The translations under genes and the position numbers were made by a program. Shown piece after piece: positions 8,808-16,925 of a stretch of 64,000 nt of DNA; position 1 is the first letter of the stretch, and each line of letters starts with the position of its first letter. The notes beneath the pieces were generated by a model. It did not search any database. It was not told the DNA's origin and was given only the letters and a program-made list of their open reading frames with translations. Origin of the DNA: UBA1431 sp002329665 (GTDB lineage: Bacteria > Bacillota > Clostridia > Christensenellales > UBA1431); NCBI GenBank assembly GCA_040772545.1, contig JAXGXY010000001.1:682001-746000 (forward strand). The letters run 5' to 3'.

Positions 8808-9227
8808 ATGGCGTATACGCCGTATCATCTGGAGATCCACACGCCCCAGCGCACGTTTTTCAACGGGGACGTGGAAGCGCTGGTATTCACAAGCGACGAC
8901 GGCGAGGCCTGCATCCTCAAGGGGCACACACCGATGGTCGCGTCGCTGGCGGCTGGCACGTTGCGCTTTATGATCGACGGCGAATGGACGGAGGCGGTGA
9001 ACTCGGACGGGATGGTCGAAGCCCGGCCGGACGGTGCCTACGTCTTTGCGCAGACGGTGGAGCTGCCCGAGGAGATCGACGAACAGCGCGCGCTCGCCAA
9101 AAAAGAAGCGCTCGAGGAGGAGTTGCGCCAGGCGCACAGCATGACGGAATACCGGCTCTTCCAGCTCGAGCTCGCCAAGCAGCTCGCCAGGCTCAGGGTC
9201 ACGACCAGGACGTCCAAGACCAAATAA
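8808..9227 (+). CDS. atpC: F-type ATP synthase subunit epsilon
   Basis: A 139-residue subunit with the N-terminal beta-sandwich (residues ~5-85; YHLEIHTPQRTFFNGDVEALVF, then the DGEACILKGHTPMVASL loop) and a C-terminal two-helix region (~90-139). It binds gamma and the c-ring, and the C-terminal helices can inhibit ATP hydrolysis. It is the last gene of the operon, four bases after atpD with GAAGGAGG as ribosome site. The Lys/Arg-rich end (RLRVTTRTSKTK) is normal for the family. Confidence 0.93.
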   Translation: MAYTPYHLEIHTPQRTFFNGDVEALVFTSDDGEACILKGHTPMVASLAAGTLRFMIDGEWTEAVNSDGMVEARPDGAYVFAQTVELPEEIDEQRALAKKEALEEELRQAHSMTEYRLFQLELAKQLARLRVTTRTSKTK

Positions 9228-9262
9228 TATGACGGCGGGCGCTCTATATGGTTTGGCCGGTC

Positions 9263-9284
9263 GCGGGGGACGATGGTCCCCCGC
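9263..9284 (+). terminator. GC-rich hairpin after the ATP synthase operon
   Basis: A perfect 9-bp stem (GCGGGGGAC / GTCCCCCGC) with a four-base loop lies 36 bases after atpC. It is followed by ATCCTGC without a U-run, so it may pause or protect the transcript and need not terminate it. Confidence 0.4.
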
Positions 9285-9359
9285 ATCCTGCTTTACAGGC
9301 AACAACTACGCGCAGGGGCGGCGCGGCCGTCTCCTGCCGGCAGGAATCAGGGAGGAGAA

Positions 9360-9905
9360 ATGGGAAAGGTGGTACTGGTCACGGGGGGCGTGCGCAGCGG
9401 CAAAAGCGGTTTCGTGCAGCGGCGTCTCGCAAAAGTCTCCCCGGCGACGCTGATCGCTACGGGCAGGGCCGTCGACGAGGAAATGGCGCTGCGCATCAAA
9501 AGGCATAAGCAGGACCGCCCCGACCGCGTGACGACGCTGGAGGCCGACGCCGGCATCGCAGAAAGCGTAAGAGGACTGCAAGGCATCGTCGCCGTCGACT
9601 GCCTGGGCACCTGGGTCACCAACCGCATGTGGGACCTGGGGCTCGATTTCGACGCGCCCGACGCACAACAGGCCGCTAGCGTCGCCGAGACGATCGAGGC
9701 GGAGGCGCAGGGCATCCTCGATGCCGCGGCCGCATCCTCGGCGGAGGTGTGGCTCGTCACCAACGAGGTGGGCTGGGGCATGATCCCCGCTAACCCGGTG
9801 GGCAGGCTTTTTGCGGACACGCTCGGCCGGGTCAACCAGCTGATGGCGCGCGGGGCAGACGAGGTCTTCCTCGTATGCTGTTCGATACCGGTGAAGATCA
9901 AATGA
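9360..9905 (+). CDS. cobU: Bifunctional adenosylcobinamide kinase / adenosylcobinamide-phosphate guanylyltransferase
   Basis: A 181-residue CobU/CobP-type enzyme that phosphorylates adenosylcobinamide and then transfers GMP to it, the step before lower-ligand attachment. The N-terminal P-loop reads GGVRSGKSGF, and the guanylylation-site motif region is visible as RIKRHKQDRPDRVTTLEA (the His in RHxxxRP is the guanylylated residue in the family). The C-terminal NEVGWGMIPANPVGRLFADTLGRVNQ is strongly conserved in CobU. The start at ATG 9360 is chosen for the GGGAGGAGAA ribosome site; the frame is open further upstream. Its stop overlaps cobS by ATGA. Confidence 0.93.
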   Translation: MGKVVLVTGGVRSGKSGFVQRRLAKVSPATLIATGRAVDEEMALRIKRHKQDRPDRVTTLEADAGIAESVRGLQGIVAVDCLGTWVTNRMWDLGLDFDAPDAQQAASVAETIEAEAQGILDAAAASSAEVWLVTNEVGWGMIPANPVGRLFADTLGRVNQLMARGADEVFLVCCSIPVKIK

Positions 9906-10681
9906 AGGGCGGAAGGGTCGTGCGCTTTTTCTGTAGGGTGCTGCTCGCTTTCAGCATGCTCACGCGGATCCCGCTGCGCTTAAGCGCCGAGCCGCAGCAC
10001 GAGGACTGCGGTTTCGCCGTCTATTTCTTTCCCCTGGCCGCGGCGGCGGTGGGCGCCGTTACGGCGCTCGCCTATGTGCTGTGCTGGTTTGCGGGGCTCA
10101 CCCTGCTCGCCTATGCCGTTGCGGTGCTCGTGCCGGTGCTCGTAACGGGGGCGCTGCACCTCGACGGCCTCGCCGACACCTGCGACGGGATATTCAGCGG
10201 AAAGGGCAGGGAACGCATGCTCGAAATCATGCGCGATTCCCGGCTGGGCACGATGGGGGCCGCCGCGCTTTTTTTCGACCTGCTGCTTCGCGTCGCGCTC
10301 CTTTTCGAGCTTTCCGCGATACTCACCACCTACAGCATGGCGGTAATCGTCGGGGTGCTGCCCGTGATGGGCAAGCTCTCCCTCGTCGCGGGCGGCGCGC
10401 TGCACCCGTACGCCCGGAGCGAGGGCACGGGGAAGCACTGGATCGACCAAATGAACGCGACGCACATGTTCATGTCCGCCTTAATCGGCGGTGCCCTCCT
10501 CCAGGTGTTTTTCAACGAAGGCTGGATCTTCCTCGCGGTGGTGCCGCTCGCCGCAGGCGCCTTCGCCGCGTGGCGCTTTTCAAGGAGGCTGGGCGGGCTC
10601 ACGGGGGACACGCTGGGGGCCCTCAACGAACTCGGGGAACTGTTATTCCTGGCGGGCGTGCTTGTGTGGGCAAGGCTCTGA
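9902..10681 (+). CDS. cobS: Adenosylcobinamide-GDP ribazoletransferase (cobalamin synthase)
   Basis: A 259-residue polytopic membrane enzyme that joins adenosylcobinamide-GDP with alpha-ribazole(-phosphate) to give adenosylcobalamin(-phosphate). It shows the family motif ALHLDGLADTCDGIFSG with acidic residues for metal, and ~6 hydrophobic segments. The start ATG 9902 overlaps the cobU stop; an upstream in-frame ATG at 9875 lies inside cobU and has no ribosome site. Together with cobU and the following phosphatase it forms the nucleotide-loop assembly part of B12 synthesis, which matches the B12-dependent metH found at 52.7-55.1 kb. Confidence 0.93.
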   Translation: MKGGRVVRFFCRVLLAFSMLTRIPLRLSAEPQHEDCGFAVYFFPLAAAAVGAVTALAYVLCWFAGLTLLAYAVAVLVPVLVTGALHLDGLADTCDGIFSGKGRERMLEIMRDSRLGTMGAAALFFDLLLRVALLFELSAILTTYSMAVIVGVLPVMGKLSLVAGGALHPYARSEGTGKHWIDQMNATHMFMSALIGGALLQVFFNEGWIFLAVVPLAAGAFAAWRFSRRLGGLTGDTLGALNELGELLFLAGVLVWARL

Positions 10682-10695
10682 GGCGGGGAAGGCTT

Positions 10696-11292
10696 ATGGA
10701 ACTGTTTTTGATCCGGCACGGGCAGACGGACGACAACCTGAAGGGGTATTATACCGGGCGCCGTCCGACGGGGCTCAACGCCGAAGGGAACGGGCAGATA
10801 CGGAGGACGGCGCGGGAACTCGCGCGCTTCAGCATCCCGGACGTCGTGTGCAGCCCGCTAAAAAGGGCGCTACAGAGCGCGCGCCTGCTCTGCGACGCGT
10901 GGGGCGTTCTGGGGCCCGTGCCCGATCCGGACTGGACCGAGATGGACTTCGGGGACGTGTCCGGGCTGACGTACGACGAGCTCGCGAAGCGGCTGCCGGA
11001 GGCGCTGCAGGGCTGGGCGGACGATTGGTTCGGGTATACGCTGCCGGGCGGAGAGAACGGCGAAGCGATGTACGCCCGCGTCGAACGCGCCCTCCACAGG
11101 CTGCTCACACGCCCGGGGAACGGGCGCGTCGCCGTCGTGACCCACCTCGGGTGCATCCGTTTCGCGTTGAGTCGCCTGCTATCGGGCGGTCCCGGGCGGT
11201 TCTGGGATTTCGCCGTCGGAAACGGCGGCTACGCGCACCTCAGGACAGAGGGGCGGGAAGCGGAACTCGTGCGGTTGGTGGAGGAGATTTAG
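10696..11292 (+). CDS. cobC: Histidine phosphatase family protein, probable alpha-ribazole phosphatase
   Basis: A 198-residue phosphoglycerate-mutase-like phosphatase. The catalytic RHG motif is at the N-terminus (LFLIRHGQTDDN), the acidic residue is in DWTEMDFGDVSG, and the second His is in VAVVTHLGCIR. In this position after cobU-cobS it most likely dephosphorylates alpha-ribazole phosphate or adenosylcobalamin 5'-phosphate, the CobC role; the superfamily is broad, so that specificity is inferred from context. A Shine-Dalgarno (GGCGGGGAAGG) lies just before the ATG, 14 bases after cobS. Confidence 0.85.
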   Translation: MELFLIRHGQTDDNLKGYYTGRRPTGLNAEGNGQIRRTARELARFSIPDVVCSPLKRALQSARLLCDAWGVLGPVPDPDWTEMDFGDVSGLTYDELAKRLPEALQGWADDWFGYTLPGGENGEAMYARVERALHRLLTRPGNGRVAVVTHLGCIRFALSRLLSGGPGRFWDFAVGNGGYAHLRTEGREAELVRLVEEI

Positions 11293-11304
11293 CATCGGCC
11301 GGCG

Positions 11305-11365
11305 GCCTTCTGCTTTGCCCCGGCTAACCGAGGGTTTTGCAGCGGGGAACCGCAAGGCTTTTTTT
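11305..11365 (+). terminator. Terminator after the cobalamin genes
   Basis: GCCTT pairs with AAGGC and an inner CCCCG with CGGGG, enclosing a larger loop, followed by seven T. It is an imperfect but U-tailed hairpin directly after cobC. Confidence 0.5.
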
Positions 11366-11378
11366 CCTTTTTGAAAAA

Positions 11379-11387
11379 TGGTATAAT
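11379..11387 (+). promoter_or_regulatory. extended -10 promoter for the paaK-ior operon
   Basis: TGGTATAAT (TGn plus a perfect -10) lies ~85 bases before the first aryl-CoA ligase gene and just after the preceding terminator. No clear -35 at 17 bp. Confidence 0.55.
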
Positions 11388-11473
11388 CAATGGCGGCACC
11401 CGGACGGTCATACGATTCTTATGTGGACGCGGGTCCGGGGAAAAAACGGGGAAGCTAGAGGTGTGTAGCAGTA

Positions 11474-12778
11474 ATGATCTGGAACCAGGAGATGGAATGC
11501 AGCTCCCGTGCGCGCATGGAAGACCTTCAGTTGGAGAGGCTGAGGGAAACCGTAAAAACAGCGTATGCACGGGTCCCTTTTTATAAAAGGCGGCTGGACG
11601 GAGCGAACGTCGCGCCCGAAGACATACGGACGCTCGACGACCTTAAGCGGATCCCGTTCACTTACAAAGACGACCTTCGGGACAACTACCCCTACGGGAT
11701 GATCGCGGTGCCGATGGACGAGATCGTGGAACTGCACGGCTCGTCCGGGACGACGGGCAAGGCCACCATGGTCGGCTACACCAAAAAGGACATGGAAACC
11801 TGGGCCGAAGTGGTGGCGCGCATCGCGACCGCGGCCGGCGCGCGCAGGAACGACATCGCGCAGATCACGTTCGGGTACGGCCTGTTCACCGGGGCGTTTG
11901 GCCTGCATTTCGGCCTGCAGAAGATCGGCGCGGCCGTCATCCCGCTCTCCAGCGGCAACACCGAGCGGCAGGTCAGGCTCATGCGGGAACTGGGAACCAC
12001 GTTGCTGGTAGGCACGCCTTCGTACGGCCTCTACCTGGCCGAGGTGGCCGAGCGCATAGGCGTTGGCGGCGATCTCAGCCTGCGCGTGGGCCTGTTCGGC
12101 GGCGAGGGCCACAGCGAACCGATGCGCGAGGAACTCGAGGAGCGGCTGGGCATCATTGCTACCGAAAACTACGGGATGAGCGAGATCATCGGCCCCGGCG
12201 TGGCGGGCGAGTGCCCCTTCAAAGCGGGCATGCACCTGTGCGAGGACCATTTCATCCCCGAGATCATCGACCCGCAGACGGGCGAAGTGCTGCCCGTAGG
12301 CCAGAAGGGGGAACTCGTGCTCACCGCCATCACGAAGGAAGGGCTGCCGATGCTGCGCTACCGTACGCGCGACATCACGCACCTGATACCCGGCCGCTGC
12401 GAATGCGGGCGCACGAGCGTACGCGTGGCCAAGATGCAGGGCCGCAGCGACGACATGCTTGTCATACGCGGCGTGAACGTGTTCCCCTCCCAGATCGAGG
12501 AGATCGTGCTGGGGACGGAGGGGATCGGTTCCCATTACGAGATCATTGTCAGCCGAAAGGACTACCTCGACGTGCTCGAAGTACTGGTGGAGCCGCGCGA
12601 CACCCGGTTCCTTGAGAAGTTCAGCGAACTCGAGCGGCTGGAAAACACGCTCAGGAACCGGCTCAGGGCCGCGCTGGGCGTCGAGGCGAGGGTGCGCCTG
12701 GTCGAAGCCGCTTCCCTCAAACGCTTCGAGGGCAAGGCGAAACGGGTCAAGGACCTGAGGAACGATACGGAAAAATAA
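11474..12778 (+). CDS. paaK: Phenylacetate-CoA ligase family protein (first copy)
   Basis: A 434-residue AMP-forming acyl-CoA ligase of the PaaK branch of the ANL superfamily. The P-loop-like motif is LHGSSGTTGK, the adenine-binding motif is ENYGMSEI, and the C-terminal hinge with the catalytic region is GRSDDMLVIRGVNVFPSQIE, followed by the Lys-rich end KRFEGKAKRVKDL. PaaK activates aryl-acetates with ATP and CoA. In an operon with iorAB the reverse direction is plausible: aryl-acetyl-CoA from arylpyruvate oxidation gives arylacetate plus nucleotide energy. It shares the MIWN start and the DDLRDNYP(Y/F)GM segment with the second copy at 15153, so the two are paralogues. Confidence 0.9.
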   Translation: MIWNQEMECSSRARMEDLQLERLRETVKTAYARVPFYKRRLDGANVAPEDIRTLDDLKRIPFTYKDDLRDNYPYGMIAVPMDEIVELHGSSGTTGKATMVGYTKKDMETWAEVVARIATAAGARRNDIAQITFGYGLFTGAFGLHFGLQKIGAAVIPLSSGNTERQVRLMRELGTTLLVGTPSYGLYLAEVAERIGVGGDLSLRVGLFGGEGHSEPMREELEERLGIIATENYGMSEIIGPGVAGECPFKAGMHLCEDHFIPEIIDPQTGEVLPVGQKGELVLTAITKEGLPMLRYRTRDITHLIPGRCECGRTSVRVAKMQGRSDDMLVIRGVNVFPSQIEEIVLGTEGIGSHYEIIVSRKDYLDVLEVLVEPRDTRFLEKFSELERLENTLRNRLRAALGVEARVRLVEAASLKRFEGKAKRVKDLRNDTEK

Positions 12779-12799
12779 TTTTTTACATAAGGTGATGAG

Positions 12800-14542
12800 A
12801 TGCAAAAGGAACTGCTGCTGGGGAACGAGGCGATAGCGCTGGGCGCGAGGGATGCGGGCTGCCGTGTGGCCGTCGCGTATCCGGGGACGCCCAGCACCGA
12901 GATCACGGAGACCATCGCCCGCTTCCCCGGGGTGGACAGCGCGTGGGCGCCCAACGAAAAGGTGGCGCTGGAAGTCGCCGCCGGGGCGAGCGTGGGCGGC
13001 GCGCGGGCGCTGTGCTGCATGAAGCACGTCGGGCTGAACGTGGCGGCCGACCCGCTCTTTACTTCGGCGTATACGGGCGTGAACGGGGGGCTCGTGGTCG
13101 TCGTGGCCGACGATCCGGGGATGCACAGCTCGCAGAACGAGCAGGACAGCCGCTATTATGCGCTGGCCGCCCACGTACCCATGCTCGAGCCGTCGGACAG
13201 CCAGGAGGCCTACGACTTTACGCGGCTGGCCTTTACAATGAGCGAGCGCTTCGATACGCCGGTGTTGGTGCGCATTACGACGCGCATCGCGCACGCCAGG
13301 AGCGCGGTAATCCTTCGCGAAGCGGAAACGGCCAAGGTGCGCGGTTATTCTAAGGACGCCGCGAAATACGTGATGATGCCGGCGATGGCCCGCGCGCGCC
13401 GCGTGGCCGTCGGGGAGCGCATGAAAAAGCTTTCGGAGTACGCTAACGATTCGACGGCGAACGAGGAGTTTTCGGGAGACAAGACGGGGATCGTCGCGAG
13501 CGGGGTCGCGTACCGGTATGTGCGCGAGGCGCTGCCCAACGCCTCGGTCTTCAAGCCGGGAATGGTGCATCCGCTCCCGCTGGAGCGCATCCGCGCGTTT
13601 GCGCAAAAGACGGACAGGCTCTTCGTCGTCGAGGAACTCGGGCCTTTCATCGAGAACGCGCTCAAGGCGGCGGGCATCCAGGCTCAAGGCAAATCGCTCT
13701 TTCCCGAATACGGTGAGCTGAGCGCGAACCTCGTCGCCGAAAAACTCACCGGCGTATCCGTGAAGCATTCTGAGGCGCCTAAGCTGCCGGGCCGCCCGCC
13801 GGTGATGTGCCCCGGCTGCCCGCACCGCGCGGTATACTACCTTCTCAATAAGCTCGGGCTCACGGCGACCGGAGACATCGGCTGCTACACGCTCGGGGCG
13901 CTGCCCCCGCTTCAGGGCATCGACACCTGCCTGTGCATGGGGGCGAGCATCCCGATGGCGCTGGGCATGGAAAAGGCGCGGGGGAAGGACTTTGCCCGGC
14001 GCCTCGTCGCGGTGATCGGGGACTCGACCTTCGTGCACTCCGGCATCACGGGCCTTATCGAAGCCGCGTACGCGGGCGGGAGGTTCACCGTGCTGATACT
14101 GGACAACGCGACGACGGGGATGACGGGCCACCAGAACCACCCGGCGACGGGTTACGACATACGGGGAGAAGCCGCCCCGCGGCTCGACCTCGAAGCGGTG
14201 GCGCGCGCGGCCGGCGTCAGGCACGTTCAGGTCGTGGACCCGTTCGACCTTCCGGCGCTGGAAGCGGCGCTGAAGGCCGAGACGGCGCGGGCCGAGCTTT
14301 CGGTCGTCATCGTAAGGAGGCCCTGCGCGCTCCTCGACAAAAAGGCGGCGCGCGCGCCGCTTGCGGTGCAGGAAGACGCCTGCCGGTACTGCAGGGCCTG
14401 CCTCAGGCTCGGGTGCCCGGCGATCGAGGACGCGGGCGGTTCGGTGAGGATCAACGCACAGCTGTGCAACGGCTGCGGGCTCTGCGAAAGCGTCTGTGCG
14501 TTTTCGGCCATCACGGGGGGAGGCGAACCGGCATGCGGATGA
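12800..14542 (+). CDS. iorA: Indolepyruvate ferredoxin oxidoreductase, alpha subunit
   Basis: A 580-residue thiamine-diphosphate and iron-sulfur enzyme subunit. The N-terminal pyrimidine-binding domain (YPGTPSTEITETIA) is followed by the TPP-binding domain (GDIGCYTLGALPPL, then GDSTFVHSGITGL). The C-terminal ferredoxin domain has two cysteine clusters: CRYCRACLRLGCP, which is degenerate in spacing, and CNGCGLCESVCAF, typical 4Fe-4S. The enzyme oxidises arylpyruvates from Trp, Phe and Tyr transamination to aryl-acetyl-CoA and reduces ferredoxin. It needs IorB, encoded immediately downstream with overlap. Confidence 0.95.
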   Translation: MQKELLLGNEAIALGARDAGCRVAVAYPGTPSTEITETIARFPGVDSAWAPNEKVALEVAAGASVGGARALCCMKHVGLNVAADPLFTSAYTGVNGGLVVVVADDPGMHSSQNEQDSRYYALAAHVPMLEPSDSQEAYDFTRLAFTMSERFDTPVLVRITTRIAHARSAVILREAETAKVRGYSKDAAKYVMMPAMARARRVAVGERMKKLSEYANDSTANEEFSGDKTGIVASGVAYRYVREALPNASVFKPGMVHPLPLERIRAFAQKTDRLFVVEELGPFIENALKAAGIQAQGKSLFPEYGELSANLVAEKLTGVSVKHSEAPKLPGRPPVMCPGCPHRAVYYLLNKLGLTATGDIGCYTLGALPPLQGIDTCLCMGASIPMALGMEKARGKDFARRLVAVIGDSTFVHSGITGLIEAAYAGGRFTVLILDNATTGMTGHQNHPATGYDIRGEAAPRLDLEAVARAAGVRHVQVVDPFDLPALEAALKAETARAELSVVIVRRPCALLDKKAARAPLAVQEDACRYCRACLRLGCPAIEDAGGSVRINAQLCNGCGLCESVCAFSAITGGGEPACG

Positions 14543-15156
14543 CGAATATACTGATCGTGGGCGTCGGCGGCCAGGGCACTTTGCTGGCCAGCAAGGTCCT
14601 CGGCAACCTCGCGCTGCAGAAGGGGTGCGACGTGAAGGTCTCCGAAGTGCACGGCATGGCGCAGCGGGGAGGCAGCGTGGTGACCCACGTGCGTTTCGGC
14701 GAACGCGTGCACGCGCCCATCATCGGCGAAGGCGGGGCGGACTTTATACTGGCGTTTGAAAAACTCGAGGCGTTACGCTACCTGAACTACCTCCGCCCGG
14801 GCGGGACGGTGATCGTGAACGACAGGGAGATACCGCCCATGCCGGTCATCATGGGCGCTGCCCGATACCCGGACGATGTTCTTACCACGCTGGGGAAGAG
14901 CGCGGGCGCCCTCGTATGCGTCGACGCGACCGGTATCGCGCTGGAATGCGGGAACGCCCGGGCCATGAACGTCGTGCTGCTGGGCGTGCTCGCGCAGCGG
15001 CTGGGCGGGTCCGGGATGGACTGGACAGCCGCGCTGAAGAAAACGGTCAACCAGCGGTTCCTCGAAGCGAACATCGCGGCGTTTAAGCGGGGATATGCGT
15101 TCAGCCCGAAGCCTGCCCGGAACGACAGCCTTCAAAAAGAGGAGGGAGCGCGATGA
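14533..15156 (+). CDS. iorB: Indolepyruvate ferredoxin oxidoreductase, beta subunit
   Basis: A ~207-residue gamma-type domain subunit of 2-oxoacid:ferredoxin oxidoreductases. The motif ILIVGVGGQGTLLASKVLG near the N-terminus and EVHGMAQRGGSVVTHVRFG are conserved in IorB. It binds the CoA side of the reaction in the IorAB complex. Three in-frame ATGs lie at 14533, 14536+3 and 14539; the last forms the classic ATGA overlap with the iorA stop, so the true start may be two codons in. Its own stop overlaps the second paaK by ATGA. Confidence 0.93.
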   Translation: MRMTNILIVGVGGQGTLLASKVLGNLALQKGCDVKVSEVHGMAQRGGSVVTHVRFGERVHAPIIGEGGADFILAFEKLEALRYLNYLRPGGTVIVNDREIPPMPVIMGAARYPDDVLTTLGKSAGALVCVDATGIALECGNARAMNVVLLGVLAQRLGGSGMDWTAALKKTVNQRFLEANIAAFKRGYAFSPKPARNDSLQKEEGAR

Positions 15157-16451
15157 TCTGGAACCGCGCGCGCGAGTGCATGGACAGGCCGCAGCTCGGG
15201 CAGCTGCAAACGGAGCGCCTCAGGAACATGCTGGGCAGCGTCTACAAGAACGTGCCTTTTTACCGCGAAAAATTCCAGCAAAGGGACATCGAGATCTGCG
15301 ACATTTGTTCGACGGAAGACATAAGGCGCCTGCCGTTCACCGTCAAGCAGGACCTACGGGACAACTACCCGTTCGGCATGTTCGCCGTGCCGATGTCGGA
15401 GATCGTGCGCATCCACGCGTCTTCGGGGACGACCGGCAAGCCCAGCGTGGTGGGCTACACTCAGAAGGACATCGCGACGTGGTCCGAGCTGATGGCGCGC
15501 ACGCTGGTGTCGGCGGGCGCGCACCGGAACATGGTCGTGCAGGTCGCGTTCGGCTACGGCCTGTTCACGGGCGGACTGGGCGCGCATTACGGGGCGGAGC
15601 GCATCGGCGCGTCCGTAGTGCCGGTCTCGGGCGGGAACTCGAAACGCCAGATCATGCTCATGCAGGACTTCGGCACGGAATTGCTCTGCTGCACCCCGTC
15701 CTACGCACTGTACCTGGCCGAGACGATGGCCGAGGTGGGCGTCGATCCCGGGGACCTGAACCTGAAATACGGGGTGTTCGGCGCCGAGCCGTGGACCAAC
15801 GCGATGCGCCGGGAGATCGAAGCCAAGCTCGGGATCCGCGCGACGGACATCTACGGCCTGAGCGAGATCATGGGGCCGGGCGTCGCGTACGAATGCGAGT
15901 TTAAAAACGGCCTGCACATCGCTGAGGACCATTTCATCGCCGAGGTCATCGATCCGGAAACGCTGGAGGTGCTCCCCGCCGGGGAAAAGGGCGAACTCGT
16001 CATCACGACGATCACGAAGGAAGGTATCCCGCTGGTGCGCTACCGCACGCGCGACATCACGGCGCTCGATCCGTCGCCCTGCCCCTGCGGGCGCACGCAC
16101 GCGCGGATCGGGAAAGTGCTGGGGCGCACGGACGACATGCTCATCATACGCGGCGTGAACGTGTTCCCGTCCCAGATCGAGACCCTGCTCGTGGAGTTCG
16201 GCGAACTCGAACCGCATTACCAGATCATAGTAGACCGCGTGGGCAACCTTGATTCCCTGGAAATCCGGGTCGAGGTGTCCGACGCCCTGTTCTCGGACGA
16301 GGTCCGGCGCCTCGAGGACCTGCAGAAGCTGATCGCGCGCGAGATACACTCGAGGCTGGGACTGAGCGCGCGCGTCAAGCTCGTGGAGCCCAGGACGATC
16401 GAGCGCAGCGAAGGCAAGGCGAAACGGGTGATAGATAAACGTGTGCTTTGA
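15153..16451 (+). CDS. paaK: Phenylacetate-CoA ligase family protein (second copy)
   Basis: A 432-residue paralogue of the ligase at 11474, with the same motif order: IHASSGTTGK, DIYGLSEIMG, RTDDMLIIRGVNVFPSQIE and the C-terminal RSEGKAKRVIDK. It sits downstream of iorB with an ATGA overlap, so the order is ligase-IorA-IorB-ligase. Two ligases in one operon may serve different aryl groups (indole-acetyl, phenyl-acetyl or hydroxyphenyl-acetyl), or one may work in each direction. This is inference; the motifs do not separate the substrates. Confidence 0.9.
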   Translation: MIWNRARECMDRPQLGQLQTERLRNMLGSVYKNVPFYREKFQQRDIEICDICSTEDIRRLPFTVKQDLRDNYPFGMFAVPMSEIVRIHASSGTTGKPSVVGYTQKDIATWSELMARTLVSAGAHRNMVVQVAFGYGLFTGGLGAHYGAERIGASVVPVSGGNSKRQIMLMQDFGTELLCCTPSYALYLAETMAEVGVDPGDLNLKYGVFGAEPWTNAMRREIEAKLGIRATDIYGLSEIMGPGVAYECEFKNGLHIAEDHFIAEVIDPETLEVLPAGEKGELVITTITKEGIPLVRYRTRDITALDPSPCPCGRTHARIGKVLGRTDDMLIIRGVNVFPSQIETLLVEFGELEPHYQIIVDRVGNLDSLEIRVEVSDALFSDEVRRLEDLQKLIAREIHSRLGLSARVKLVEPRTIERSEGKAKRVIDKRVL

Positions 16452-16483
16452 CTTTGGCGAAAATACGTTTGGAGGGTATGCGC

Positions 16484-16912
16484 ATGGTTAAACAGATATC
16501 GGTATTCATCGAGAACCGGAAAGGCCGGCTGGCCGAGCTGACGGGCCTGCTCCGCCAACACGGCATCGACCTGAAGGCGCTTTCCATTGCGGACACCACC
16601 AACTTCGGCATCCTGCGCTGCATCGTCGACGACCCGGATCAGGCGATCGGCGTCATCCGCGAGGCGGGGTTCACGGCCAACCTCACGGAGGTGCTGGCCG
16701 TGGAGGTGCCGGACGTACCGGGCGGCCTTGCAGGCATACTCGATCTGCTCGCCGAAGCGGACATCAGCGTGGAGTATCTGTATTCCTTCGTGCGCACGCA
16801 CGGCAAGAGCGCGCTGATCCTATTCAGGGTCGAAGCGACCGAAAAGGCGAGGCAACTGCTTATATCAAGGGACGTGAACGTCCTTACGGCCCAACAGGTA
16901 TACGAACTGTAG
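16484..16912 (+). CDS. ACT-domain protein of the ior/paaK operon
   Basis: A 142-residue protein made of two ACT domains. The first is KQISVFIENRKGRLAELTGLLRQHGIDLKALSIAD, the second VLAVEVPDVPGGLAGILDLLAEADISVEYLYSF; both keep the Gly turn typical of amino-acid-binding ACT folds. Such proteins regularly follow iorAB/paaK genes and are presumed to sense aromatic amino acids. The start at ATG 16484 is set by GGAGGG at 16471-16476 (spacing 7); the ATG at 16478 is only one base from it. No DNA-binding domain is present, so any regulation is by protein contact. Confidence 0.85.
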   Translation: MVKQISVFIENRKGRLAELTGLLRQHGIDLKALSIADTTNFGILRCIVDDPDQAIGVIREAGFTANLTEVLAVEVPDVPGGLAGILDLLAEADISVEYLYSFVRTHGKSALILFRVEATEKARQLLISRDVNVLTAQQVYEL

Positions 16913-16925
16913 GGATATCTCGGGG

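Noticed and set aside
9228..9359. Cobalamin riboswitch before cobU
   Set aside because: The gap is only ~130 bases and contains a GC hairpin, but none of the conserved B12-box or core elements could be found.
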